Numbered from the stretch's first letter, positions 20,985 through 32,233 are shown. The stretch: 64,000 bases of DNA from Aquarana catesbeiana (GCF_042186555.1 NC_133333.1:217064022-217128021); one strand, 5' to 3'. The notes: a model not told the origin generated them from the sequence alone. Translations and numbers: made by a program.

Positions 20985-22300
20985 CATCTTGGTACACCCC
21001 GCACTCATCCGCAGTAAGGCTACAGTTAGAAATCGGCAAGTGGACATCTTTTTTACACCCACCAAAGTCTTGCATTTTACACTTATTTTTACTAGGAAAC
21101 TGAGCTTATATAGTGTAGCACTTACCCCCGAAGGAGCTGCTGGTTTAAATTGGGTCTTACCGTTCCTGTACTGTTTAACCATATCCGTCATAGGGGTCCC
21201 ATTAAAGAGTTCTTTTTAGTAATTTCAGCTCCGACACACAGTCTCTTTCTTGAATGCTTTATTTAAGAAAGATTCATGCAACAGAGGGATGGAGGGTTTT
21301 GGGGGAATTCAGGTACCTTGAAATTGCAAAATTGCAGATCAGAAACACTCTCTTTGATCCAGAGGGGAACAGCTCCACAACTGGATTCAGCAACCACCGG
21401 ACAGGCCTCTCTCACTGACCTAGCAGCCGATGTGATGCTCGGTCATAGTCTCTGCCACAGACTTTAAGATTCGGTGTAACTGTTACACAATCCTCTGCCA
21501 CAGGATTGGGTAATTAGCAACTTGTTGCAATATCAAAGGCTTGATCACACAATACCAGTTCCCTTCTTCTGAACTTACGGTACTGTGTGGTATGTGACCC
21601 GGGATGCATCCTCCAACTGAGTCTCCAGGCTCTTCTAGAGGCACCGGCCTTATTGTGCAGTCCTCTCCTGAAAAGTCCTCCCCTGGATTCTCCAGTCGCT
21701 TGGCTTCTTCCCGCAGGCAAGACAGCACAGGACCATCCCTGGATCCATAGGCCCCAAGACTTTTGGGCCTACCTTCAGTAGCTACGCCTCGGGCCAGCCT
21801 GCCCGAGACAAACTTGATGGAAACGACACACCTTAGGCCAGGAGGGTCATTAGGTCGGAACTCCTACTCTGTCACGGGGTCTGTCCCTTAAGTACCCTCT
21901 CCCAGAAAGCACAGCAGGCAGACCACACCTACTGACTGTTTACCGGGCAAGTAGGCACTCAATACACCCAGCTTGTTGCAATTTCCAACCTTGGACAAAA
22001 TAATAGGGCGCCATCTCCAGGCCAAGGGGAAAACCACACAACCAGCCAAGCTGAAACAGAACCAGAATTTACAATAATTGCAGTCTGAGTTAAACTACAG
22101 CCTCAAACAACAATTTTTTTTTACTTATAGCGTCTGTAGTAAAAATACCAGCGCTACAATAGTATATAAGCTCAGTTTCCTGGTAAAAATAAGTGTAAAA
22201 TGCAAAACTTCGGTGGGTGTAAATAGATGTCCACTTGCCGACTTCTAATTGTAGCCTTACTGCAGACGAGTATACCAAGATGGCGGCGACACAATGTCAG
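20985..22300. mobile_element. Foldback element split by a solo LTR
   Basis: The left arm (about 20985-21113, with GCAGTAAGGCTACAGTTAGA and AGGAAACTGAGCTTATAT) returns inverted at 22159-22300. The centre of the palindrome is filled by an LTR with its own target duplication. Immediately to the left, GCGGTTCCCAACCCGGGGGT near 20818 looks like a hAT-type end. Confidence 0.65.
21114..22158 (-). repeat. Solo LTR of the PBS-Pro endogenous retrovirus family
   Basis: On the minus strand it starts TGTAGCGCTGGTA and ends GTAAGTGCTACA, as does the proviral LTR at 2430-3462. Shared internal blocks include CCTGTGGCAGAGGAT, AAGTCTGTGGCAGAGAC, GAGAGAGGCCT and an AATAAAGCATT polyadenylation region. The 1045 bp are flanked by ATAG on both sides (21110-21113, 22159-22162), a 4-bp target duplication typical of this retroviral type. 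The internal region was lost by LTR-LTR recombination. Confidence 0.88.
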
Positions 22301-25217
22301 TTAGACGGGTTGCCGATTTTGACGAAACATCTGAGTAACTGGTAAGTCAGAGACACTAATAAAAACATGTTTGTACTGTGTGTCACCGGCGCAAACAATA
22401 ATCGATTGTGAATAAATAAGTCCAACATGACGCGACTGTGCAAGAAAAAAATTATTATGGAACAAAACATATAATTTATATACAGTATAAACGTTCCAGT
22501 TGGTTCCTCAAAAGTGCCAGTGCTAGATATACAAAGTGTATAGCACTCAAACACCCGTGATGCGCCACCACCTTCTGAACTGTGCACTCACCAGAATGCA
22601 GTATAATAAGGGCCCTCTTCAGAACATGGGTCTTTCAATCATTTGCAACTCCAAAGTAGGGATGAGCCGAACACGCCCCTGTTCGGTTCGCACCAGAACT
22701 TGCGAACAGGCAAAAAATTTGCTCAAACACCGTTAAAGTCTATAGGACACGAACATGAATAATCTAAAGTGCTAATTTTAAAGGCTTATATGCAAGTTAT
22801 TGTCATAAAAAGTGTTTGGGGACCTGGGTCCTGCCCCAGGGGACATGGATCAATGCAAAAAAAAGTTTTAAAACGTCCGTTTTTTCGGGACCAGTGATTT
22901 TAATAATGCTTTGAGTGAAACAATAAAAGTGTAATATTCCTTTAAATTTCGTACCTGGGGGGTGTCTATAGTATGCCTGTAAAGGGGAGCGTGTTTCCCG
23001 TGTTTAGAAGAGTCTGACAGCAAAATGACATTTCAAAGGAAAAAAAGTCATTTAAAACTACTCGCGGCTATTAATGAATTGCCGGTCCGACAAGACACAT
23101 AAAAGTTCATTGATAAAAACGGCATGGGAATTCCCCACAGGGGATCCCCGACCAAAATAAAAAAAAAAAAAAATGACGTGGGGGGTCCCCCTAAATTCCA
23201 TACCAGGCCCTTCAGGTCTGGTATGGATATTAAGGGGAACCCCGGCCAAAATTTAAAAAAAGAAATAGCGTGGGGCCCCCCTCAAAATCTATACCAGACC
23301 CTTCAGGTCTGGTATGGATTTTAAGGGGAACCCCGTGCCAACATTTTTTTAAAAATTGGCGTGGGGTCCCCCCAAAAATCCATACCAGACCCTTATCCGA
23401 GCACGCAACCTGGCAGGCCGAAGGAAAAGAGGGGGGACGAGAGAGCGCCCCCCCTCCTGAACCGTACCAGGCCACATGCCCTCAACATTGGGAGGGTGCT
23501 TTGGAGTAGCCCCCCAAAACACCTTGTCCCCATGTTGATGGGGACAAGGGCCTCATCCCCACAACCCTACCATTTCACAAAAAAACTGTCAAAAATGTTA
23601 AAAATGACAAAAGACAGTTTTTGACAATTCCTTTATTTAAATGCTTCTTCTTTCTTCTATCTTCCTTCGGTTTCTTCCTCCATCTTCTTCTTCTTCTGGT
23701 TCTTCCTCCGGTGTTCTCGTCTGGCATCTCCTCCGCGGCGTCTTCTTCTCTTCATCTTCTTCTCCGGGCCTCTTCGCATCCATGATGGTATGGAGGGAGG
23801 CTCCCACTGTGTGACGCTTCTCCTCTTCTGACGGTTCTTAAATAATGGAGGGCGGGGCCACCCGGTGACCCCACCCCCCTCTGACCCATGGGTACTTGAC
23901 GGGGACTTCCCTGTGGCATTCCCCATGACGTCAGAGGGGGGAGGGGTCACCGGGTGGCCCCGCCCTCCATTATTTAAGAACTGTCAGAAGAGGAGAAGCG
24001 TCAAAAAGCGGGAGCCTCCCTCCATGCCATCATGGATGCGGAGCGGCCCGGAGAAGAAGATGAAGAGAAGAAGACGCAGCGGAGGAGATGCCGGACGAGA
24101 ACACCGGAGGAAGAACCAGAAGAACCAGAAGAAGAAGATGGAGGAAGAAACCGAAGGAAGATAGAAGAAAGAAGAAGCATTTAAATAGAGGAATTGTCAA
24201 AAACTGTCTCTTGTCATTTTGAACATTTTTGACAGTTTTTTTGTGAAATGGTAGGGGTACTTTCGTACCCCCTTACCATTTTACACAGGGGGGAGGGCCA
24301 GGATCTGGGGGTCCCCGTTAAAGGGGGCTTCCAGATTCCGATAAGCCCCCCGCCTGCAGACCCCCACAACCACTGGGCAAGGGTTGTGGGGATGAGGCCC
24401 TTGTCCCCATCAACATGGGGAGACAAGGTGTTTTGGGGGGCTACCCCAAAGCACCCTCCCAATGTTGAGGGCATGTGGCCTGGTACGGTTCAGGAGGGGG
24501 GGTGCTCTCTCGTCCCCCCTCTTTTCCTGCGGCCTGCCAGGTTGCGTGCTCAGATAAGGGTCTGGTATAGATTTTTGGGGGGACCCCACACCAATTTTTT
24601 TTTACATTTTGGCGCGGGGCTCCCCTTAAAATGCATACCAGACCTGAAGGGTCTGGTATAGATTTTGAGGGGGACCCCACGCCATTTTTTTTTAAATTTT
24701 GGCCGGGGTTCCCCTTTATATCCATACCAGACCTGAAGGGCCTGGTATAGAATTTAGGGGGACCTCCACGTCATTTTTTTTTTTTTTAATTTTGGTTCGG
24801 GGTTCCCCTGTGGGGAATTCCCATGCCGTTTTTATCACTAAACTTTTATGTGTATTGTCGGACCGGCAATTCATTAATAGCCGCGAGTAGTTTTAAATGA
24901 CTTTTTTTTCATTTGAAATGTAATTTTGCTGTCAGACTGTTCTAAACACGGGAAACATGTGCCCCTTTACAGGCATACTATAGACACCCCCCAGGTATGA
25001 AATTTAAAGGAATATTACGGTTTTATTGTTTCACTCAAAGCATTATTAAAATCACTGCTCCCGTAAAAACGGCCGTTTTTAAAACTTTTTTTTGCATTGA
25101 TACATGTCCCCTAGGGCAGGACCCAGGTTCCCAAACACTTTTTATGACAATACCATGCATATAAGCCTTTAAAATTAGCACTTTTGATTTCTCCCATAGA
25201 CTTTTAAAGGGTGTTCT

Positions 25218-25222
25218 GCGGC
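25218..25222. other. Target-site duplication GCGGC, left
   Basis: GCGGC precedes the 5' LTR and is repeated at 31054-31058 after the 3' LTR. A 5-bp duplication is typical of Ty3/gypsy integration. Confidence 0.9.
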
Positions 25223-25980
25223 TGTCAGGGTTCTTACCTTGGCAGGCGGGGCGCCCGCGGTGGTGTGCGTCAGGGTGCGTCGGCGCGCGTTGGCGCGCGC
25301 GTTTCTGCGGACCTCGCCGTGCGGGCTCCTCGCGGCGCCGGTGTGTGTGTCCGGGATCGTTCCACTGTGCACGCCGGTGTGCGGGGGCGCGCGGGCGTTG
25401 GCGGGCGCGCGTGCCTGTGTGTGCCGGGGCGCGCGCGTGCACGTCGTTTGGCGCCAAAAGCCCTATTTAAGCCAGTGAGTTCTGGTGACCAGTGCTGCCT
25501 AATCAACAGCTAGTAGTTCCAGAGCCTGACCGTGTACCTTGTTTGTTCCTGTTATACCTACTGACCCGGCCTTGTCCCCCGACCACTCTCTGAACTCTGC
25601 CTGCACCGACCTTTGCTTGTTTGACCATCCGCTTGCCTGTTCCACTGTACCTCTGCCGTCTGCCTGTTGCCAAACCCGGCCTGTCTCCTGACCATCCATC
25701 TGCCTGCTCCCTGGGATCCTGTCAGCCTGTCTGCAGTCTTCCTGCCTGTTGTCCACACCAGCCTGCTCCACTCAGTGAAGGTGCTCCAGTCTACTCAGTC
25801 TTTGCTACAGTTAACCCTGTGACACCCGGACAGCAATACCTGAACAGCCATACAGGCCTTCATACCACTCCGTACTGTTGTACCCCCTGTTTACTCTATC
25901 AGGGGGCCGATAGTCGGAGGGTAAGGGAGCCTACCCTCTGCCCGACAGGACTCGCCGGTCTGGTAAGTAGGAGCCTGATA
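25223..25980 (+). repeat. 5' LTR of Ty3/gypsy chromovirus (758 bp)
   Basis: It runs from TGTCAGGGTTC to GAGCCTGATA. It differs from the 3' LTR (30292-31053) by a 4-bp GCGC-type indel and about two substitutions, so the insertion is recent. U3 is very GC-rich with GCGCGC runs. TATTTAA at 25464-25470 places the transcription start near 25494. Confidence 0.95.
25464..25503 (+). promoter_or_regulatory. TATA box and predicted transcript start of chromovirus
   Basis: TATTTAA at 25464-25470 is 30 nt upstream of GCTGCCTAAT (25494-25503). That decamer is the exact complement of the sequence just after the LTR (25983-25992), so the transcript's own 5' end could prime reverse transcription. The same arrangement lies in the 3' LTR, at 30567-30576. 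Confidence 0.65.
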
Positions 25981-25982
25981 GT

Positions 25983-25992
25983 ATTAGGCAGC
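25983..25992 (+). promoter_or_regulatory. Self-priming primer binding site
   Basis: ATTAGGCAGC starts 2 nt after the 5' LTR and ends one base before the ATG. There is too little room for an 18-nt tRNA site. It is perfectly complementary to the predicted 5' end of the transcript at 25494-25503. Self-priming is established for the Tf1/Sushi group; assignment here is inference from this complementarity. Confidence 0.65.
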
Positions 25993-25993
25993 C

Positions 25994-28795
25994 ATGACCG
26001 AGTCCGGGCAGGGGGCCTCCCCCATGGATGAACTTTGCCGACATTTGGCGGGTCTAACCCAGGCAGTGAAAAGCCTACAAGAGGGATATTCCAGCTTGGA
26101 AGAACGGGTGCAGGCTCTGTCCGCACCTACCGGTCCACCAGGGTCCGCAGCAGCCACCTCAACACCTTCTGTGGTCATGTTACCTCCTGAGCCCAAAGTA
26201 CCAGTACCCGAAAGATTTCTCGGAGACCGGAGTAAGTATCGTGCCTTCCGGAATGCTTGCAACCTGTACTTCGCCCTTCAGCCACGCACGTTCTCCCTGG
26301 AAGCCACTAAGGTGGGCTTTGTTATTTCCTTACTGTCTGGTGAACCACAAACATGGGCCCACCGGCTCCTGGAGCAAAAATCTGTCGTCTTGGATAGTCT
26401 GGAGGCCTTCTTTGGAGCCATGTCCCAACTATACGAAGACCCCCAGCTCACTGCCACCGCAGAAGCTTCCTTACAGGCCCTTCGTCAAGGCCGCCGAGCA
26501 GCTGAAGACTATGCCGTCGAGTTCAGACGCTGGAGTTCTGACACGGCTTGGAATGACGCTGCATTGCGCCATCAGTTCAGGATGGGGTTGTCAGAACCTC
26601 TCAAAGATGAGTTGGCACGAGTAGGGGTACCACAGACCCTGGAAGACCTTATCAATCTGTCTATCCAAATAGACCGTAGACTGCGAGAACGACGTACCGA
26701 AAGAACCACCAGTACCTTTCGTCCCACCTGGATGATTCCACAAGTACCCTGTCCTCCCAGTAGATCTCCTGCTCCACCACCTGCCTCAACCTATGATGCA
26801 CCTGAACCAATGCAGCTTGGTCTGTTCCGTCCTTCTTTGACCCCAGAGGAGAAGACACGTAGGCGGGCACACAACCTCTGCCTCTACTGCGGGGAATCGG
26901 GGCACTACGCCAGCGGTTGCCCCAACAAGATGCGTAAGTGTCGTTCTGATGTTCGTACCTGTGCTACTATTGTACCCTCTTTGGGCACGCACCTAACCAT
27001 TTCTGTCACTTTACAGCTTCCCGGAAAGGCCATCCAAGTCCCAGCTATCATTGATTCTGGAGCCTGCAGCTGTTTTATTGACCGGACCTTTGCCTTTCAA
27101 CATGCCATTCCTCTCCAAACCAAAACTCAAAGCCTTGCTGTTCATCTCGCTGACGGTTCTGCTCTCCGCTCCGGCCCAGTTACTCAGGAGACTGTCCCTT
27201 TAGAAGCCATCATGGGCCAGCAACACCATGAATATCTCTGTCTGGACGCCATCTCGTCCCCCCTCTTTCTAGTTATTCTTGGAATACCTTGGCTACAAGC
27301 GCACAACCCCCAAATCAACTGGGCTTCAGGTAATGTCGAGTTCCTCTCTGGATACTGTCTTCAACACTGCTTGCAAGGGACAGGCCGTGAGGTTGCCCAA
27401 CTCCTCTGTCTACATCCAGATGTTGATCTGCTTCAAGCTATTCCTGAGCCTTACCAAGACTTTGCGGATGTGTTTAGCAAGAAGGGGGCAGAATTACTAC
27501 CACCACACAGGCCCTACGACTGCCCAATTGAATTGCTTCCTGGAACCGAGGTACCTTTTGGCCGGATCTTCCCCTTGACTGAGCAGGAACTGGGCACCCT
27601 GAAGCAGTACTTGGATGAAAATCTGAAAAAGAAATTTATCCGCCCGTCCACCTCTCCGGCCGGTGCGGGTTTATTTTTTGTGGAAAAGAAGGATCATTCC
27701 CTGCGGCCATGTATTGATTACCGCGAACTGAACAAGATCACGATTAAAAATCGCTACCCGCTCCCTCTGGTACCTGAGTTATTCCAAAGGCTGGGCACTG
27801 CCAGAATCTTTACTAAACTGGATCTCCGGGGTGCTTATAACTTAATCCGCATCCGAGAGGGTGACGAGTGGAAGACTGCGTTTCGCACTCGTTTCGGGCA
27901 TTTTGAGTACCAGGTCATGCCCTTTGGTCTTTGTAATGCCCCGGCTACGTTCCAGCACTTTGTGAACGACATCTTTAGAGATATCCTGGACCTTTATGTC
28001 ATCGTTTATCTGGACGATATACTCATCTTCTCCTCTTCTTTGGCGGCTCATCGCAGGCACGTCAGGAATGTTCTCGTCCGGCTCAGGCAACATGGCTTAT
28101 ACGCTAAACTAGATAAATGTGAGTTCGAACGCCAGAGTATTCAGTTCTTGGGACTCATTATTTCTGTTGAAGGAATCAAGATGGACCCACAAAAAGTATC
28201 GGCCATCCTGGACTGGCCGGCTCCTACAGACAAGAAAGGAGTCCAACGTTTCGTAGGATTTTCCAACTTTTACAGGAAATTCATTAAAGACTTTTCTAAG
28301 ATCATTGCACCAATAACGGAACTTACTAAACAGGGGGCACGATTCTGTTGGTCATCCCAAGCACAGGCAGCATTCGAGAAATTAAAGGGACTGTTTACTT
28401 CTGCCTCTATTCTCAAGCACCCGGATCCTGCGTTACCGTTTGTACTGGAAGTGGATGCTTCGGAGATCGCAGTGGGGGCAGTACTTTCTCAACGTCAGGG
28501 GCCCAAGGCCCTCTTGTTTCCTGTAGCATTCTTTTCCCGTAAACTCTCATCATCTGAGAGAAATTATGATGTCGGAGACCGGGAACTGTTGGCCATCAAG
28601 GCGGCTTTGGAAGAATGGCGCTATCTACTAGAGGGTGCGGTACATCCGGTTCTCATCTTTACCGACCACAAGAACTTGGAATACTTAAGAGCAGCCAAGC
28701 GACTCAGACCACGACAGGCTAGATGGGCACTTTTTTTTTTCCCGCTTCTCCTTTCATATCACGTACAGGCCCGGATCCAAGAATGGAAAACCTGA
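25994..28795 (+). CDS. Chromovirus Gag-Pol, 5' part (Gag, protease, RT, RNase H)
   Basis: A single fused frame of 933 codons starts at the ATG only 13 nt after the LTR. Gag has a coiled region near residues 15-45, a capsid-like core to about 240, and one zinc knuckle at 296-309 (CLYCGESGHYASGC). The protease motif IIDSGA is at about 352-357. Reverse transcriptase follows, with LDLRGAYN and the catalytic YLDD at 672-675, then RNase H (VDASEIAVGAVLSQ, FTDHKNLEYL). This order matches Sushi/Tf1-type chromoviruses. The frame ends early because of a one-base shift in a run of ten T at 28731-28740; the last ~20 residues are off-frame. Reverse transcriptase and protease residues look intact. With two breaks the copy is not functional as read, unless the T run is an assembly error. 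Confidence 0.95.
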   Translation: MTESGQGASPMDELCRHLAGLTQAVKSLQEGYSSLEERVQALSAPTGPPGSAAATSTPSVVMLPPEPKVPVPERFLGDRSKYRAFRNACNLYFALQPRTFSLEATKVGFVISLLSGEPQTWAHRLLEQKSVVLDSLEAFFGAMSQLYEDPQLTATAEASLQALRQGRRAAEDYAVEFRRWSSDTAWNDAALRHQFRMGLSEPLKDELARVGVPQTLEDLINLSIQIDRRLRERRTERTTSTFRPTWMIPQVPCPPSRSPAPPPASTYDAPEPMQLGLFRPSLTPEEKTRRRAHNLCLYCGESGHYASGCPNKMRKCRSDVRTCATIVPSLGTHLTISVTLQLPGKAIQVPAIIDSGACSCFIDRTFAFQHAIPLQTKTQSLAVHLADGSALRSGPVTQETVPLEAIMGQQHHEYLCLDAISSPLFLVILGIPWLQAHNPQINWASGNVEFLSGYCLQHCLQGTGREVAQLLCLHPDVDLLQAIPEPYQDFADVFSKKGAELLPPHRPYDCPIELLPGTEVPFGRIFPLTEQELGTLKQYLDENLKKKFIRPSTSPAGAGLFFVEKKDHSLRPCIDYRELNKITIKNRYPLPLVPELFQRLGTARIFTKLDLRGAYNLIRIREGDEWKTAFRTRFGHFEYQVMPFGLCNAPATFQHFVNDIFRDILDLYVIVYLDDILIFSSSLAAHRRHVRNVLVRLRQHGLYAKLDKCEFERQSIQFLGLIISVEGIKMDPQKVSAILDWPAPTDKKGVQRFVGFSNFYRKFIKDFSKIIAPITELTKQGARFCWSSQAQAAFEKLKGLFTSASILKHPDPALPFVLEVDASEIAVGAVLSQRQGPKALLFPVAFFSRKLSSSERNYDVGDRELLAIKAALEEWRYLLEGAVHPVLIFTDHKNLEYLRAAKRLRPRQARWALFFFPLLLSYHVQARIQEWKT

Positions 28796-29735
28796 TGCTC
28801 TATCACGGATGTTCCACGACTCCAAGGAAAGTACTCCTCCTGATACTATTCTGCCTGCAGGTAGTTTCTTACTTCTCCAGGGAGATTTAATTTCCAGGAT
28901 TAAACAGGCCTCCTCTGAAATTCCTCTACCTACTGGAACCAGTTTAAATGATGGGTTGCTCTGGCATGAAGGCAAGATTTTCGTACCTGAAAGATGTAGG
29001 GTACTGGTACTGGAACTATGTCATGACCACAAGCTGGCGGGTCACTTCGGAGCCCGGAAAACCTCAGAATTGGTACTACGCACCTTTTGGTGGCCATGTC
29101 TTCTGGAGGACTGTAAGAGGTATGTGGGTTCTTGCCGCACTTGTGCCCGGAATAAATGCAACCTCTCAAAGGCCTGGGGTTTATTGAGACCCTTACCGAT
29201 TCCTGACAGGCCTTGGAGAATGCTATCAATGGATTTCATTGTGGAGTTACCCCCCTCTGAAGGTTTCTCAACCATCTTTGTGGTGATTGATAGGCTATCC
29301 AAGATGGCACACTTCATCCCTATGAAGGGTACTCCCACAGCCGTAGAAACGGCGAAGATATTCGTCAAGGAAGTAGTAAGGTTACATGGGGTGCCCGCGA
29401 ATATCGTATCCGACCGAGGTGTTCAATTTACCTCCCGGTTTTGGAGAGCACTGTGTGCCGCTTTGGAAATTGAATTGGCGTTCTCCTCGGCCTACCACCC
29501 TCAGACGAACGGCCAGACAGAAAGAACTAACCAGACGCTGGAGCAATACCTCCGTTGTTTTTCTGTATTTACTCAAGACGACTGGGTGTCCTTGTTACCA
29601 GTCGCCGAATTCTCATATAACAACTCCCTACACTCTGCCATCAACCAGACTCCTTTCTTTGCGAATTATGGATTCAATCCTTCTTTCCTTCCCAGTTCTA
29701 CCCGCAGTAACGGAAACAATGGAGTTCTTTTCTAG
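28742..29735 (+). pseudogene. Chromovirus Pol, integrase part (after first frameshift)
   Basis: The polyprotein continues in the next frame. It shows the HHCC zinc-binding region (HDHKLAGHFGARKTSELVLR, then CRTCARNK), the first catalytic Asp in MDFIVELP, the second in SDRGVQFTS and the catalytic Glu in QTNGQTERTNQTLEQ. All integrase catalytic residues are present. A second one-base shift near 29695-29705 stops this frame at 29733-29735. Confidence 0.9.
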
Positions 29736-30543
29736 TAACTGTAAGATCTTGCAGGAAACCATGGCCCAATCCCAGGCTTCCTTCAAGAGGATGTTCGATA
29801 AGAAAAGGCGAGGAGAACTCGTCCTTGAACCTGGCAACCAAGTATGGCTCTCTACAACTAATCTAAAGTTGGCTTGTCCCTCCAAAAAGTTAGGACCTAA
29901 GTTTCTGGGCCCATTTCGGGTGAAGAGAAAGGTGAATGATGTTGCTTTTGAACTTAGTCTGCCAGAGTCCCTTAGAATCCACCCGGTCTTCCACGTTTCA
30001 TTACTGAAACCAGTTATCCACGATCCTTTTCCTGACCGTAAGGCCAAGCCACCGGAGGCTGTTTTGGTCAACAATGAGGAGGAGTTCGAAGTCGAGGCAA
30101 TCTTGGACTGTAGGAAAAGGCAGAATCAGCTCCAGTACCTCATCAAATGGAAGGGGTATGGACCCGAGGATAATTCCTGGGAACCCGAAGGTAACCTGCA
30201 TGCCAACGAATTGCTACAAACCTTCAAGAACTCCCATGCTCCCAGGCTGGCCCAGCTGGGCATCCGGAGGCTGCCCTTGAGGAGGGGGCACTGTCAGGGT
30301 TCTTACCTTGGCAGGCGGGGCGCCCGCGGTGGTGTGCGTCAGGGTGCGTCGGCGCGCGTTGGCGCGCGCGTTTCTGCGGACCTCGCCGTGCGGGCTCCTC
30401 GCGGCGCTGGTGTGTGTGTCCGGGATCGTTCCACTGTGCACGCCGGTGTGCGGGGGCGCGCGCGCGGGCGTTGGCGGGCGCGCGTGCCTGTGTGTGCCGG
30501 GGCGCGCGCGTGCACGTCGTTTGGCGCCAAAAGCCCTATTTAA
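29695..30543 (+). pseudogene. Chromovirus integrase tail and chromodomain (after second frameshift)
   Basis: The third frame contains the GPY/F-type module (KLGPKFLGPFRVKRK), the family hallmark IHPVFHVSLLKP, and a chromodomain at about 30085-30230 (FEVEAILDC, YLIKWKGYGPEDNSWEPE). The chromodomain has the aromatic residues (Y, W, W) expected to bind methylated histone tails and would steer integration to heterochromatin. The frame does not stop before the 3' LTR but runs about 250 nt into it, ending at 30541-30543. Confidence 0.9.
30279..30291 (+). other. Polypurine tract of chromovirus
   Basis: GAGGAGGGGGCAC immediately precedes the TG of the 3' LTR, as expected for the plus-strand primer. 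Confidence 0.75.
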
Positions 30544-31053
30544 GCCAGTGAGTTCTGGTGACCAGTGCTGCCTAATCAACAGCTAGTAGTTCCAGAGCCT
30601 GACCGTGTACCTTGTTTGTTCCTGTTATACCTACTGACCCGGCCTTGTCCCCCGACCACTCTCTGAACTCTGCCTGCACCGACCTTTGCTTGTTTGACCA
30701 TTCGCTTGCCTGTTCCACTGTACCTCTGCCGTCTGCCTGTTGCCAAACCCGGCCTGTCTCCTGACCATCCATCTGCCTGCTCCCTGGGATCCTGTCAGCC
30801 TGTCTGCAGTCTTCCTGCCTGTTGTCCACACCAGCCTGCTCCACTCAGTGAAGGTGCTCCAGTCTACTCAGTCTTTGCTACAGTTAACCCTGTGACACCC
30901 GGACAGCAATACCTGAACAGCCATACAGGCCTTCATACCACTCCGTACTGTTGTACCCCCTGTTTACTCTATCAGGGGGCCGATAGTCGGAGGGTAAGGG
31001 AGCCTACCCTCTGCCCGACAGGACTCGCCGGTCTGGTAAGTAGGAGCCTGATA
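30292..31053 (+). repeat. 3' LTR of Ty3/gypsy chromovirus (762 bp)
   Basis: It is nearly identical to 25223-25980 and followed by the duplicated GCGGC at 31054-31058. The extra 4 bp is one more GCGC step in the GC-rich U3. Confidence 0.95.
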
Positions 31054-31559
31054 GCGGCTTTCGAATTTGCCGTGAACACCCAAATTGTTCGAGTTCGACT
31101 CAAAGCTCATCCCTACTCCAAAGATGCCTCAGCAGGTTCAGCGATATGTATTCTCCACTAGGGATGAGCTTTCTGTTCAGGTCGAACAAGAATTCGACTC
31201 GAACATTGGCTGTTCGCCCGTTCGTCGAAAACCGAACATTATGGGCCGTTCGCGCCAATTTCGAGCGGCGCGTAACGGCCCATAATGCACTGCGGGAACG
31301 CAGTGCATTGCTGTATGATGATTGGCCAGAGCACGCACCATGACCTGCATGCTTTGGCCAATCACAGCACCCTCAGCTAAGAGAGCCGTAACTGGCCAAA
31401 GGCAGGGTGCCTTTTGCCAATCATGGCTCAGGGGGATAAAGTCCACGCCCCACACTATATAAGGCCACCTGCACGTCGGCCTCGTGTAGTGTGTCGTTGC
31501 CGGCGTGGACGGAGAGAGAGTGTAATTTAGATTGAGCAGGCAGGCAGATTATTCAGTTA

Positions 31560-31688
31560 GCTGAAGTGTATTTAATATATATATATATCCACTGTATCCA
31601 GTTTAGCTAGATCTGACTGCAGTCCATTCCTGGTGTACTGTTTCTAATACACTTCAGGCAGGCAGGTGATTCAGTTAGCTGCAGTGTA

Positions 31689-31787
<99 letters not shown>

Positions 31788-31912
31788 TAGTCTCGTATAT
31801 ATATATATATATCCACTTCATACAGTTTAGCTATATCTCACTGCAGTCCATTCCTGGTGTACTGTTTCTAATATACTTCAGGCAGGCAGGTGATTCAGTT
31901 AGCTGCAGTGTA

Positions 31913-31969
<57 letters not shown>

Positions 31970-31976
31970 TAGTCTC

Positions 31977-32072
<96 letters not shown>

Positions 32073-32176
32073 ACTGCATACAGTTTAGCCATATCTCACT
32101 GAAGGCCGTTCCTGGTGTACTCTTTCTAATATACTTCTGGCAGGCAGGTGATTCAGTTAGCTGCAGTGTATTTAAT

Positions 32177-32233
<57 letters not shown>

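Larger units (their letters stand above)
22657..31115. mobile_element. hAT-type foldback element, interrupted by a chromovirus
   Basis: Ends TAGGGATGAGC and GCTCATCCCTA are inverted and flanked by the 8-bp duplication CTCCAAAG (22649-22656, 31116-31123), diagnostic of hAT insertion. Without the retrotransposon it is about 2.6 kb and almost entirely one palindrome with its centre near 23910. Arms share blocks such as AATTCCCCACAGGGGATCCC and GAGAAGAAGATGAAG. There is no transposase, so it is nonautonomous. Confidence 0.85.

Noticed and set aside
25035..25513. Arg/Ala/Pro-rich frames in the chromovirus LTR
   Set aside because: They are artefacts of the GCGCGC-rich U3 and present in several frames and both strands.
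31440..31500. TATA-like promoter (TATATAAGG at 31456) driving the hAT transposase
   Set aside because: It points away from the transposase, which is on the minus strand with its 3' end nearest; function cannot be inferred.
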